Assembly: GCA_963930645.1 (NCBI GenBank)
Contig: OZ005648.1
Span: forward strand, 195,459,304-195,523,303
DNA length: 64,000 nucleotides
Direction: 5' to 3'
From: Salticus scenicus
Taxonomy: Eukaryota; Arthropoda; Arachnida; Araneae; Salticidae
In this document: positions 47,765 to 59,552 of the stretch, in pieces
Layout of the letters: each line of letters opens with the position of its first letter
Position numbering within the stretch: the first letter of the stretch is position 1
Translations under genes and position numbers: made by a program
Notes under the pieces: generated by a model
The model's input: the letters and a program-made list of their open reading frames with translations, nothing else
What the model was told of the DNA's origin: nothing
Databases searched by the model: none

Positions 47765-47849
47765 AACATGTTATTAAATCATATAGTTGGCACAATAAAA
47801 CTTGTTTAATATTCCGAATTCCTTTTTTTTATTCCTTAGTAATTAAAAA
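46357..47849. other. A/T-rich interval without a recognised gene
   Basis: Contains (AAT)n near 47043-47078 and an A-run of about 30 (47732-47761). No motif recognised. Confidence 0.6.
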
Positions 47850-49584
47850 CATAAAAATTTTGCAAAATTTGGCCTTTTTTTGCGATTTACTTATAAAAAG
47901 ATTAAGGCGCACGCGTAAAACTTTTTTCTTTTACTTTTAAAACTCATAAAAATTTCCATATGGTCGGTACTTAATTATTTATGTTGAATACATGTCTAAA
48001 CGCCTGCAAATTGTCATTCTGTTCCATCCAGTCCTTTTTTTATAATTTCCGTATAAAGAGGGCATTTAAAGCACTCCATTCTTTCTATCCACCCCCAAAA
48101 GAAAATATTTTTAGTTTCCTTGATGTCTGAAACGTAAAAATATCACAAAATATTGTTATTCTGCATGTTTTGTTACTAAAAAGAAAAAAACATATTGGTT
48201 CATATATCTAATTAAAATTAAAATTTCTCGAAATTGTAGAAGTGGTATTATATGGATATAATTTTAAGTTCATTGCAGGCATGAACCACTGACATTAGTC
48301 AAATATTACGTCCACACTTTTTCACGGTGTAAGAAGACAAAAAGTTCTAGAATTACTCACAAACAAACACACACGCTCAAAAAAAATAGTGTAAAGGTAT
48401 TTTCGGTTTCCTTGACATCTGAAACATAAAGATATTACAATTATTTTTCCCGGTTTTTTTTTTTTTTTTTTTTTTTTTTTGTAAAAACCATTGAATCTAT
48501 TTTTTTTTTTTTTTTATATTTCATACATTTAATTAGGCTGCGTTCAAGGCCTTACCATTTGTCATTCTATTCTTTTCAACCATTTTCAAATGATATCTTA
48601 AAAAAGCACCAGGCTCCCTTCTTCCCATGTACACACATTACACATTCTGATGATATTTTTTACAGTCTTTATGCTTAAAATGTAAAGATATCGCAAATCG
48701 CAATATTTTTTTCATTCCGTGCATTTTACTGACAACAGTCTTACTGCGCAATCGAAAAATGTTTTATACCTTTGTACTTAATTTAATTAAAATGTCAATA
48801 TGTTTGATAGACATAATTTTAAGTTGTATATAGGCGTAAATCAAAGCAAAATATCATTCATTTACTTCCAGCTTTTTTACACAATATCCGAAAAAAATAA
48901 AATAATAAATAATAAAAAAATAAAATAAAAATAAATAAATAAATAAATAAACGCATTTTAGAAAAGTTTTTTCCACACATGCACACAGAAAATATCCTGA
49001 AAGTATATCTGGCTATTTTGATATAAATGTAAAGATATCGCTAATTATCGTTTTATTCTACGCGTTTCATTGAAAAAAGTTTTTTTACACATGCGCTAGC
49101 GGTTTCTTCTTATATCGCTAAATCCAATTAAAATTTTTAAATGATAGACATATATATATAATTTAATAGCAGACATATGTCTAAACCTCTGCCAATGGTC
49201 AATGAAATCCGTCCAGCCATTTTCCTGTAAAACCCGTACGGAAAAAAAAAAAAAAAATGCATACTCTAACTCCTCCCAAGCACACACATAAAATATTCTG
49301 GAGTCATTTTGGGCTTCCTTGATGGCTAAAGCATAAAATTATTGCTTTTTTTTTTCATTCAAGGAGTTTTACTAACAAAAGACTTATAGCGCACGAGCAA
49401 GCGTGTTTTGCCCATATTTCTAAATCTAGTAAAATTTTGAAATGTTCGATAGATTTAATTTTAAGATAGGTACAAGCTTAAATTACTGTCAAGAGTCCTT
49501 GATTTCCGTCCAGCAGTTTTTACGTAATAACAAGACAAATGTACTATTAGAGAGTTACAAACAATTTAAAATACACACACACAC

Positions 49585-49631
<47 letters not shown>

Positions 49632-49700
49632 TCTGAAGGCATCTTTGACTTTCCAGATGTCTTAAACGTCGAGCTATCGCAAAGTTTTACGACGCTGAAA
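47850..49700 (+). repeat. Diverged tandem array of ~250-350-bp units, about six copies
   Basis: Units start near 47850, 48120, 48412, 48664, 49020 and 49319 and end near 49700. They share, in order, a CTTGATGTCTGAAACGTAAA-like start, TATCGCAAA, a GCGCAxGCG-like block, AATTAAAATTT, GATAGACATAATTTTAAG, TGTCTAAACCTCTGCCAATG-like, CCGTCCAGCCATTTT-like and ACACACATAxAATATTCTG. Spacer runs (T, A, AC, AT) differ between units. Low identity points to an old array. Confidence 0.75.
49580..49626. repeat. (AC)n-(AT)n microsatellite
   Basis: AC units followed by about 19 AT units inside the last unit of the tandem array. Confidence 0.95.
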
Positions 49701-50254
49701 AATTTACAGAATATATCTGATTTTATATAGATTTCTGCGTATTTCCAAATATTTAAAGAGCTCTAGTAGCATACATTATTAGCCCTGTATTTTGAGCTAT
49801 GTATATAACATCCCCAGACAAACATCATGTAAACTCAGAAAGGTATCTTCGATCGAATGAAATAAATTTCAGTTCCTCATTAAAAAAATAAATAAATAAA
49901 TAAATAAAATAAAAATAAATATATAAAAAGGGGGGGGGGGGGCAGAATTTTTATTAAATTTAGTTTTTTTTTTTTTTTTTAAGTCAGTTTTTCATTCTTT
50001 TCGAGTTGTTACGGTATGTACTTACAGTTTAAAAAACTAATTCAATATATTTAGCTAATAGTTCGTGCAACTTAACTTTTGTTAACGCCTGCACATGCGC
50101 AATTAAAATTAAAAATGACCTTACTTAATCAGGCATTTATTAATTTTTATTTATTAATTTTTTTATTTTTATTTTTTATTGCAGTACGTTTTGTTGAATT
50201 TAGTATTTCCAGATTTCTAAAAGAGACATTGCATTGGAATAAATAACTTTCATA

Positions 50255-50291
<37 letters not shown>

Positions 50292-50432
50292 AGCTAATGT
50301 ACTTGATATTTTTTTAAGACGCTTTTATATTTTTACGAATATATATATGATATGTATTCAGATAAAAATTAATGCAGGTAGAAAATATGCGTTATAATCG
50401 CATGCTATAACCGTAATACCCATACATTATTC

Positions 50433-50466
<34 letters not shown>

Positions 50467-50860
50467 TTGGTATTTGGTCTCCATTTTGTTTTCGAGACAA
50501 AACCTTCACTGAATTATATACGATGTAGCATGATATTTACATCCCTAAATTTGCAAGAGAATATTTCATGAAATAATTTGCAGAAAACAAATCTCGAAAA
50601 CAAATCGCAGAAAACAAATCTCGATTAACTTGAAATATTCCTCTACAAAGAAAAGCTTAACACAAAACAATTTCTATTTTTAAGATAAATCATTTTCGTG
50701 TCTATGCGGAATTTAATATCTCAGGGTAAAACAATAACAATAATAAATTAAATGTGTAAAATGGAATTGCGTCACGAGGATTTAATAATATAACTAAATA
50801 AATAGAACGTAGTACTAAAATTTAAATTAAAGGATTATGATGTCATTTTTCAATTCTTGT
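49701..50860. other. A/T-rich interval without a recognised gene
   Basis: Contains a G-run of 14 (49929-49942), an A-run of about 30 (50259-50288) and (TTA)n at 50437-50467. No gene seen. Confidence 0.6.
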
Positions 50861-51080
50861 ACAGTGCCGACAAACAAACAAAAAAAAAAATCTTTACACT
50901 TGAGCGGGGGAAGAAAAAAAAAAAAAAATGAAACTTTGCATGTCAATTGTCGTTTCCGCAATAAAAATGTATCGAAACCAAATGATGACAAGTGGTGTTA
51001 GTCAATCACAGACGACTTTTCCTTTTTTACAATTTATTGCCATCTGCAGCCGTTTAGTTATGGATCCCTGGCTACATATA

Positions 51081-52642
51081 CACTCTTTCTCATATTTATA
51101 AGGACACTTTATATTTTGAAATAACTAATGTAAAAATAATTGTGAACAAGTTTATACTAAGTGCACTTAATATATCTAGTATTCTAAAAACCAAAACTGT
51201 TATAATTTTTTTAATATGAAACAAAATTAATAAAATATAGTGCAAAATATATTTTTCTCCACGTTTTTAGATGTTCATAATTATAGGGACAATCAAGATT
51301 TTTTCGTTTTATTTAACTTACTAGCGGATACATTACAGTTGGCATGCGAATTTTTTAACTACTGGGCTAGATTAATCCATACATAAGCCTTCAATTTTTC
51401 TTGGACGGACATTACTGATAATTCCTCGAAAAAAAGAACGATCATGTAGGGAAGTATGATAAATGTGTTTTTTAAGTGGAATGATACTTTCAATCCGCCG
51501 AATTTCTAATGAAATTCGAAGATCTAAAATTGCTGAAGGAAATGTGATCAAACGTTGAACTGCTGGTTCGATAAGAGAGAGATCTAATGCAAAATCAGAG
51601 TTGTTTTACAGAAATCGAAGACTCATAATTCCTTATACTGTTCTACTCATAATGACTGCGGCTGAATTTGCTCATAATTTTTAACGAAAGGTTGGGGTGT
51701 ACATTCATGCATGTTTAAAATAATTAATAATATGTTAAAATGAATAAAAAACCTGTAATAATCAATAAGCTTTAAAAGGGGAAAGAACGCCTGTGTTAAA
51801 GTTGTATAAAGACAATATTAAATGGTAAAATGTTGCATTTTTGGATGAAAAACATTTAATTCTTGATTAACCAAATAGTTTTAACAGTTACTGGCACGAT
51901 CTGAAGATAGCGAAAGACAGAGCAGATTTTTTAAAGGCAGATATGAATCGGGCGTTTTAAAGGTGGATCTATGGTGCTCTGGGGATTTGTTTGTACTGAA
52001 GGCAAAATGAATTTAGTATTTTTTTCTATTATTGTGAACATCAAGAGAATATCCACAAATTTTAAACGGGGAATTCTCAGATTTTTGTTAGATTTTGGGG
52101 GGTAATAATAATTTTTTCAACAAGACTTTAATTTTTGTTCTTGTTCTAGAGCAATAGGAAATAGTTTGAAGAAAGAAACTTCTGTATTATTGCCTTTCCC
52201 GGGGCCTAAAAGTTGAAAAATCCTTAACTTATCATATTAAAAAGGTGCACGTAAGTGGAAATATATTTTAAATAGTTTAAATGTATTCAAAATATCATCT
52301 ATGCTGTATGAAATGTTATTGAAACTGAATATTAAATATATATATATACCAGAGAGAATGCCTGACTGTTTCACCCTGAAAAGAGACCCCATAAAATATT
52401 AATTTAAAGAATAACTGAAAAAAAATTACTAAAATTCGAGCTGTCCTTATAATTGTGAACACCTGAAAAATCATCTTTTCACCATATTTAAAGTTTTTTT
52501 AAGATAGAAAAACGATAAAACTTTTTAAATATAGTCTATTAATGAAATTCAAATTAATTAAAAATATATCTGTTTAAATAATAGTGTTCAGTGTTTAGTT
52601 AACGTAGAAAAACGGATGTCCTTATAATTATGAGAACCAGTG
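51081..52642 (+). mobile_element. Tc3-like transposon nested in the TIR element (1562 bp)
   Basis: The ends are inverted, CACTCTTTCTCATATTTATA at left and the complement of CACTGGTTCTCATAATTATA at right, each followed inward by AGGAC and flanked by TA (51079-51080, 52643-52644). The AATTATAAGGAC-type word recurs inside both ends (near 51280 and 52440), as subterminal transposase sites do. The size fits a full-length element; the transposase is decayed. Confidence 0.8.
51400..52260 (+). pseudogene. Tc3-like transposase remnant
   Basis: The clearest pieces are a LHFWMKNI-like block with a broken DExH region (near 51835), GRFKGGSMVLWGFV (near 51950-52000), corresponding to the family's GGGSVMVWGAF, and FFQQDFNFC (near 52115), which retains the QQD of the second catalytic block. 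ALLPFPGP-like sequence near 52190 corresponds to the LPWPARSPDLNP region. Several frames are needed and stops are frequent, so it is inactive. Residue-level claims are weaker than for the copy at 13458. Confidence 0.6.
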
Positions 52643-52964
52643 TAGAATCATCTGCCAGATCTCTGGCTACATCAATCACAGAGTCCCATTCTCTAGCAGA
52701 GTCAATGCTTAATCTACCGCACTGTGTGGAATGGGAATACCAATGTAGGTTCTCAAACTTTTAACAAATGAGCGAAATACTGGCTTTCGGGAGGAAAGAA
52801 CATACAACCTTACTCTAAAAGACTACGAGGCGAACTGAGTAATAATATTATAGGAAAAGGTCGTCTGTGATTGACTAACACCACGTGCCATCCCTGGGGT
52901 TCGACAGATTTTTATGGCGTGAACGGCAACTGACACTTTTTTTTTTTTTCCCCCGCTCAAGAGT

Positions 52965-52999
<35 letters not shown>

Positions 53000-53009
53000 C
53001 GGCACTGTA

Positions 53010-53697
53010 GACTTTTGGATTTTAAAACATATAAATATCTTCAAGTGAAATATGACGTCATTTGTGTTAAATATAATGTATATGTATGTTTAGTAAATTG
53101 AACTGGCATGGAGAAATAAATATAGAAATACATGTGTGAAAATCGAGTGCTAGGCGAGCACAGACCAACTAGTTAGGGTTATGATATTAGTCGAAATGTT
53201 TGATTTAGGTTTACAGTTATATTTTTAATCTCATGTTGAAATAAGAGTTGTTAAGTGAAATACGAAAACAACAGAGTTAAAATAAAAATATTATTCTGCT
53301 CTTTTTTAAGGCTGTCAGAGATTTAAAAGATTAATTATTTCTTATAATTAAATTTTACGCACATGTTTAATAGTTTCATTATTATGCGTATTTCTTATAA
53401 ATAACCTTAACTTTTAAATTTTGGAACAATTAGCAATACTGGAAAACTACTACTTATATGTTCTGTCATTACATTCTTCTACATGTAGTAGAAGAAAGTA
53501 TTGGATTCGTAAAAAAATTCAACTTTCTGTTTTAGCTGATATACAGAGTTCCAGGACAGATTTGACTAATTTCAGAAAATGTGTCTTTATGTGTGAGACA
53601 AAAGTTTTTTTCAAGTGTATCTCAGTAATTATATGCGAATTTTTATGTAATTACATGTAAATTTTTATGTTTTTTACATGTAAATTTTTATGTATTT
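53010..53697. other. A/T-rich interval without a recognised gene
   Basis: Nothing recognised. Short repeats of ACATGTAAATTTTTATGT lie at 53650-53695. Confidence 0.55.
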
Positions 53698-54142
53698 GCA
53701 CCTTGACGTAAGTTAGTGGTTATAAACTTTTGGTGTCAATCGTTCCACAGGTGGCACAGTTATGCAGTGATTTCCGCAATTTCATGGACATTTATATCTC
53801 AATAAATACTGCAGATAATTACATATAAATTTATATGTACCTTGACATAAATTAGTGCCTGTCAACTTCCAGTGCAAATAGCGTAGCATGTGTTGCTGCT
53901 ATACAGCGATTTTGGGAATTTCATGGAATGCTATAAATTTATATGCAGATTTATCTTGACATGGATTAAAGCCTGTCACATTTTGGTGCTAATCGCTCAA
54001 AAGGCGGAGCTTCTATACAGAAATTTTCTCAATTTAAAGGAAGGTTATTTCTCAGATTCTGCTGCCGATAATCGAGCAAAACGTGATATCAGAAAAGGCC
54101 ATTATGAGTCATTATGCTGATTCAATTTGTGTGCATATAGAC
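53698..54142 (+). repeat. Tandem array of ~115-140-bp units, split by a hAT-like insertion
   Basis: Three units, near 53698, 53838 and 53953, share CCTTGACATAAATTAGTG-like, a TTTTGGTGCxAATCG block, TATACAGxGATTTT and AATTTCATGGA. The array ends at the hAT-like element, and a few related bases resume after 55850. The open frame 53890-54120 runs through it and has no recognisable content. Confidence 0.65.
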
Positions 54143-54904
54143 CAGGGCCCGAAATTTCAACTTAGATTACACTCGCTGAAAAAAAAAGTCACTCGCCACA
54201 AAATATTATTAACTTACACTACTTTTTATATATAAGGAGACCAGAATTTTTTATTGGAAAAAGAGGAGAAATAATGCAATGTATTATTTTTAAAGAAAAT
54301 AGAAGATATTCAATTTTGAAGAAAATGTCATTTTAGAGGACACAAAATTGAATGAAAATGATTAAAAAACAGATTCAAAGCTATTTTACACAAAAGTGTG
54401 GAAACATTTTTATCTCAAATGATGAATTTGGATCAGTATACGTTAATTTAAATTAATAATATACGGATACGAGAGGAAAAATCCCTAATTTATATACGTG
54501 TCACTGGACAATATAGATTTTTTTTTTTTTAATTACTAAATTTTTTCGATAAACAAAAACTTTTTTTTCTGTGGTACTTTCATGCAATTGCATAAAAAAA
54601 GTTGGTAGACATATTTTTTATTAAAATCATAATCATAAAATAAAAAATAAAATTGGCAATTGAAAAAATAAAATTTATATTCGACTGATAAAACGATTTG
54701 TTTTAACGAAGCATTCTTTATCAACATTTTATAAAAGTTCTCACAAGTATAACCTAAATTAGTCTTAGCAGTTAATAAGTTTTTAAAGTCGGTATATAAA
54801 GGGGATTTTTTTCATATGTCTACATTTTGTTCATTATAGAAAACAGTCATTTTGTGAGAAAGCTTTTGCCAGGAGGACATAAAATGAATTCAACTAACTT
54901 TTGA

Positions 54905-55140
54905 ATATTAGGTGGTGGTAGTGTTATCATCAACACCAATTGTCTGCACTAGGGCTCTAGGCATGAGTAGGAGAGTCCTCCGTGGGGTCTTTTTAAGAGG
55001 TCCTAGCCCAAATTTACGCTAGTTTCGAAGGAAACCACAGAAAACTCATAACGTCAAAGCCAACGATCGCGACCGGGTATCGAACCCAGCGCCTTACGTA
55101 TACCAGCTTCGAGGACAGAACTTCTCGGTAACTTTTGGGC
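54905..55140 (-). repeat. tRNA-derived SINE (minus strand) inside the hAT-like element
   Basis: On the minus strand GGTTCGATACCCGG (near 55088-55075) is a near-perfect Pol III B-box. The A-box expected upstream (near 55125) is not convincing. The body continues through a G+C-richer stretch with AGTTTTCTGTGGTTTCC, AGGACTCTCCTACTCATGCC and CTAGAGCCCTAGTGC. Sharp contrast with the A/T-rich surroundings and the B-box support a SINE. Exact ends are not certain. Confidence 0.55.
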
Positions 55141-55643
55141 CTATTTTTATGAGGAATGTTATTCATGGAAAAGTGAAAACACACGTGAACCTGCTGTGTA
55201 TCAACCGGAGCATCACCTTCTTAATGATTTCATGACAATTTCAATAGTGATTCTGTGTTCTGGATCAAAGAACTGTAAATATATATGGAATATTTTATTT
55301 TCTTGTGATTCAAAGAATCTGAATAGACATAAACCATAATATGCTTTGGCAAGTTTATTAGAAAGTTGTCCTTTGCGAACCTAACGCAGAAAATGTTAGT
55401 GTTCATTATTCGATACAGCCGATTGAGCTTCCCAGTTTTGCGATTTTTTTTTTTAAAATTAAGGACTAAATCCTTTGAATTTGAAAAAAGGGGTCAGAGG
55501 ATGAAAAACATAAAAAATGACTTTTAAGTCCTGTTTTTTTTCCGTTTAAGAGGGCAAAGCGTTGAAAAAAAGACTGTCCTCTTAAAAAGAGGATGTCTGG
55601 CCACCTTACCTAAGATTAGCCTGATTTTGCATTTTTAAATTGA

Positions 55644-55688
55644 TATTTATTTATTTATTTATTTATTTATTTTATTTATTTATTTATT

Positions 55689-55723
<35 letters not shown>

Positions 55724-55727
55724 TTTT
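55644..55727. repeat. (TTTA)n microsatellite
   Basis: About 20 TTTA units with two TTTTA interruptions. Confidence 0.95.
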
Positions 55728-55850
55728 TTTGCAGCATCGCATACTATAAGAATTCTATCTACATTTAGACTGAAAGTTTACTCGCTACAGTAAAATTTCC
55801 ACTCGCCAATGGCGAGCTGGGGAGCGGAAATTTCGCGCTTTGATATAGAC

Positions 55851-57430
55851 CGAAGGTGGCTCTGCTAAACTGCAGTTTTCCCGAAAACGGAAAGTGTGTC
55901 ATCTCGACGGTAAAAATTCATTTCCGTTCAGCTTTCCGTGCAACATAATACCTTTCTGTGATGAAAATATTTTGCATTCATAAAGGAAAAAAATATTAAT
56001 TAATTATTTATATTGCGGGAATTTCTATAGAAAAATATAGAAGAAAGTTTGTGATGGCATACTAGTTCTTTTTAAGGTTATGTGATGGTTTAAATTATAG
56101 GTACACTTTAAAAGACGTAAAACTGGTAGAACCTAAATTCTATTTAATATCTTGATTCACTATTCAATGTTAACTGATCGAAAAAATTTTAAGTATTTAA
56201 TAACAAATGACTATACTCAAAAACTATACCCAATCTTAGAAAGATCTGCATTTATTGCAATGTCATATCAAAAAGAAAATAAACAGATTTTTTTTTTTTT
56301 TTTTTTTTTTTTCGCTCACTCACATTTTATTTTTCTTCTACTTATTATAGTTTTACAAATTTTATTGATAAAAAATACATTTTTATCTGGAATATCATTA
56401 AGAAATATGCTTATTAACTTAAAATAAAAGAAATAGTTTTTCTTGACTGAAAAAAAAAAAAAAAAACTACTTATTTTTCCGGACAAAAGATCGGCATCTT
56501 TTTCATGTGTTTAATAAATCTCTTTTTAATATTTTAATGACAATAATTTATTCAAAGCTCATTCATATGTGTGCATAATTTAATAGAAAAAAATGGGATT
56601 AATTCTTATATTTATGAATTTTTGTTATCTTTATTATTTTCCTTTTCTTTAAAATTATAGTCTCTCTTTATGAACATCGTTTAAGCACGTAGAATATTAA
56701 TTGCCTCAACAATCTAAAACAATTTTCTTGAGTATTATAGGGAAATATTTATTGAATAGGAACAATATTTATGTACTTTTTATGTTTGAATAATTACTAA
56801 TAGACCTATGTTTTTTTAAGCAGTTTTTTTTTTTTTTTAATTTTAGAGTGTTACAAAATTTTAATAAGAAAGTCTAATAAGAAAGTCAAAAAATATTATG
56901 AGTGATTATTATATGATAAAACCTCAAAGTTTAACGTTAAAAAAAAAAAAAAAAAAAAAAAATGTATAAAACGTTTAAACATGTGTTTTAAAAACATATT
57001 TCTTCAGAATCTGCATCTTGAAAAGATTTTTTTTTTAATCTTCAAATTTAAGAGTTATTTACTAATTAATAAAACTGATCCAATATGGAAATAATGATTA
57101 ATTTTCTCATTCATTACTTGGATTTATTTAGGGCTCTATACAGCGCTGAAAAAAGGAAAAAATGTTAATGCTTTTGATTACTATATAGGATAAATTAAGA
57201 TTTTGCTACTCCATACATTATGTAAAAATATTCTATGCTGTGAGATATATATTGTCATACATAGATAGAAGAAATGATTTTTTATTTCGTTGATTTTTTT
57301 TTCTTTTATTTTACGAGGGTAGGGGAAATAGTACAGAAAGAAAAATACAAAATTTATATACTTTATTTATACATTTGACATAAACAGACAAATGTGTGCA
57401 ATTTTTTGGCAGAAAATTTATGTAAACAAT
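55851..57430. other. A/T-rich interval without a recognised gene
   Basis: Contains a T-run of about 24 (56288-56312), A-runs (56450-56466 and 56940-56962) and no recognised protein. Confidence 0.6.
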
Positions 57431-58598
57431 CTGGTGTGTCACTCACACGACTTTCTCTTAACCTAAATTTTAATACTATAAAGATAGATTGCATATTAAG
57501 TCTTAATATTAATAGCGCAAGATAATAACATTCAATGTACTCTTAAAATAATCTATAAAACATTTAGGAAGAAACAGTTTTATTTGATATGTAATTCTAA
57601 GTGAGGGGGACTACTGCCACCCTCAATCCTCCGTTCAATTATTTAAAAATAAATTCAAAGCTGTTATTAATTTGCCTTTAAACTTGTCAGTTTTTATCAC
57701 ATTTTCAAGTGGCAACCTAATACAGACTTCAAAATACCAAATTTGAATTTCCTGCAACTTTTGTTTTTAACTTATGCTGATAATAGTTATACATACAGAT
57801 CGACTGCGAAAGATTGAATTTTCTAAAGCAAGGTGCCTCAAAACGTGATATATAAATAAAATCAGAATTGAAAATTTTAAAAACACCCTGTTCACAGTAT
57901 GCGCAGGAAAAATTGATTTTACAGTGTCGTCGATATAGTAAAATTTAAGAAAAGCACTTCAATCAATTACATTAAATAGAAAAGAACGTTTAGCTTAATG
58001 TTGGGTAGCTCTGTATGTTGTCTATGATAAATATGTACTATAAACAATATTTTGTACTTAAATTTAGTCTTACTTGAAAAACATCCAACACAAAAAGAAT
58101 TACAATTCTAGTAATTTCCAATTTTAGCCGCAATATATCCAAATAATTTGGGTAGCCCTGCAAATGAATGATGAATGATGCCTATACAATAATCTGCACA
58201 AAACATGCTTTTATGCAAATAATAAATTATGTTCATTCCGTTTTGTTTAAATCAGTTTGATGTTACACTGCACTCACCAAAAATTTCCCCAATACACGTA
58301 ATGTATTTAAATTATCTTGGATGTCCCTGTACATGAACTATTTGCTTGATCTCAACGAAAAGTTTAGTGTCGCATCCCTATGTGATACACATTTAGAATA
58401 CCGAGTTCGAATTTTCTGCTGCTATTTGTTCTTGAAATATGCTGATAAAACACAGACGCACAAATCAACCGCTAAAAATGTGTTTTTCAGATTCAGGGCG
58501 ACCCCAAAACGTATGAGTATAACAAAAACTCAATTTTGAAAATTTGACCTAAAAACAATACTTTCTCCACCATATATATGGGTAAGAGAAAGTAAAAA
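57431..58598 (+). repeat. Unclassified ~1.2-kb dispersed repeat, copy 2
   Basis: Second copy of the repeat at 45129-46356, same strand, about 12.3 kb away. The 3' half is best conserved: TTGCTTGATCTCAACG, ACCGAGTTCGAATTTTCTGC, ACCGCTAAAAATGTGTTTTT and AGATTCAGGG. Indels are frequent in the 5' half. No coding capacity is recognised. Confidence 0.75.
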
Positions 58599-58678
58599 GG
58601 GTAGTGTTTCCTGTAAACTATTGCAAAATTAAACACCTCTTAAGCATGAAGTTAACGAGGTTACTATAAAAACTGCTG

Positions 58679-58810
58679 CACTGTAAAAAATTTGCCTATT
58701 TTGCAGCCAGAAATTCTCTGTAATTTAAAATAAATACGTTCCGACATCGTAATTTTTTCGTAAATTAAGCGTATTTTCTCAAATTACAGAGAATTCCTGG
58801 CAGAAAAAAA
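58679..58810. mobile_element. Small MITE, family F
   Basis: It starts CACTGTAAAAAA, the same end type as family A, followed by CCAGAAATTCTCTGTAATTT; the right arm is the complement, AAATTACAGAGAATTCCTGG (58780-58799). The right end dissolves into an A-rich tract. No coding capacity. Confidence 0.6.
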
Positions 58811-58890
58811 AAAAGAAAAAAAATAAATAAATAAAAAATAAAAAAAAAAGACGAAAAGAAAAAATAAAAAATAAAAAATAAAAATAAATC
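58804..58890. repeat. A-rich low-complexity tract
   Basis: Runs of A with interspersed T and G, in AAAAT-like units. Confidence 0.9.
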
Positions 58891-59340
58891 CAGGTTTATA
58901 TCAATTTTGGGAGAAGATAGTTAGATACCAATTCATCTGCCTATAACGGCGCAAATATATTCTATATTATTCATGTCGGAAGATCATGTTAGCTAAACGA
59001 GGTTTATATTTTTTATTTTATTTATTTATTTATGTAAAATATATAATTCACCAATGGACACGATGTGGCTTGGACTTTTCAATCTTTGATAAAAAATGAT
59101 TTCCTATTTCTCCAGCGTGAACAGCTACCTAGAACGTAAGGATTTTATTTCTATTCAACTGCACTGTCAGAGATTTTTTTCCAATGACGTAAAAGCATAG
59201 ACCACCATTAAATGAAATATCATGTCAGACCAATACTCTACCAGTTCTAAATATGACGCTTCCTTATAAAAGTACATAATTTTTACGAGCTCTTTATACA
59301 CTTTAGATGAAAATGCGCCTATAATCAGAAGTAATTGTAC

Positions 59341-59552
59341 AGTCGGTAACAAAAGTGTCCGAACACTAGCAAAAATTCCTATGTAAAAAAAGTACACTTC
59401 ATACGGTTCAGTTAAATAAATCCTTATCGAATCATGTTCTTACACTGACTTAGAACAAGATTCAACAAGGATTTATTTAACAAACCCGTATGAAGTGTAC
59501 TTTTTTTACATAGGAATTTTTGCTAGTGTTCGGACACTTTTGTTGCCGACTG
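59341..59552. mobile_element. MITE family C, copy 2 (212 bp, TA flanks)
   Basis: TA on both sides (59339-59340, 59553-59554). The ends are CAGTCGGTAACAAAAGTGTC and its near-perfect complement. Arms of about 100 bp make it one long hairpin. It is better preserved than copy 1 (12842-13054). No coding capacity. Confidence 0.95.

Larger units (their letters stand above)
50862..53007. mobile_element. TA-flanked TIR element, interrupted by a nested transposon
   Basis: Left end TA|CAGTGCCGACAAA and right end TTTGCCGGCACTG|TA are inverted repeats with TA on both sides (50860-50861, 53008-53009). The inverted arms (50862-51030 and about 52845-53007) share AAAAGTCGTCTGTGATTGAC-like and CGGGGGAAxAAAA blocks. 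Without the nested element (51081-52642), the outer one is about 580 bp. It looks like a non-autonomous Tc1/mariner-type element. Confidence 0.8.
54143..55842. mobile_element. hAT-like element, 1700 bp, 8-bp target duplication
   Basis: A perfect 8-bp direct repeat ATATAGAC flanks it (54135-54142 and 55843-55850). The ends are short inverted repeats: CAGGGCCCGAAATTTC at left against CAAAGCGCGAAATTTC (complement of the right end). Both subterminal parts carry ACTCGC/GCGAGT words. An 8-bp duplication with CAGGG-like ends is typical of hAT elements. On the minus strand near 55420-55340, RIMNTNIFCVR and RKGQLSNKLAK in two frames faintly recall the C-terminal dimerisation region of hAT transposases. 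A SINE and a (TTTA)n tract lie inside. Confidence 0.75.
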
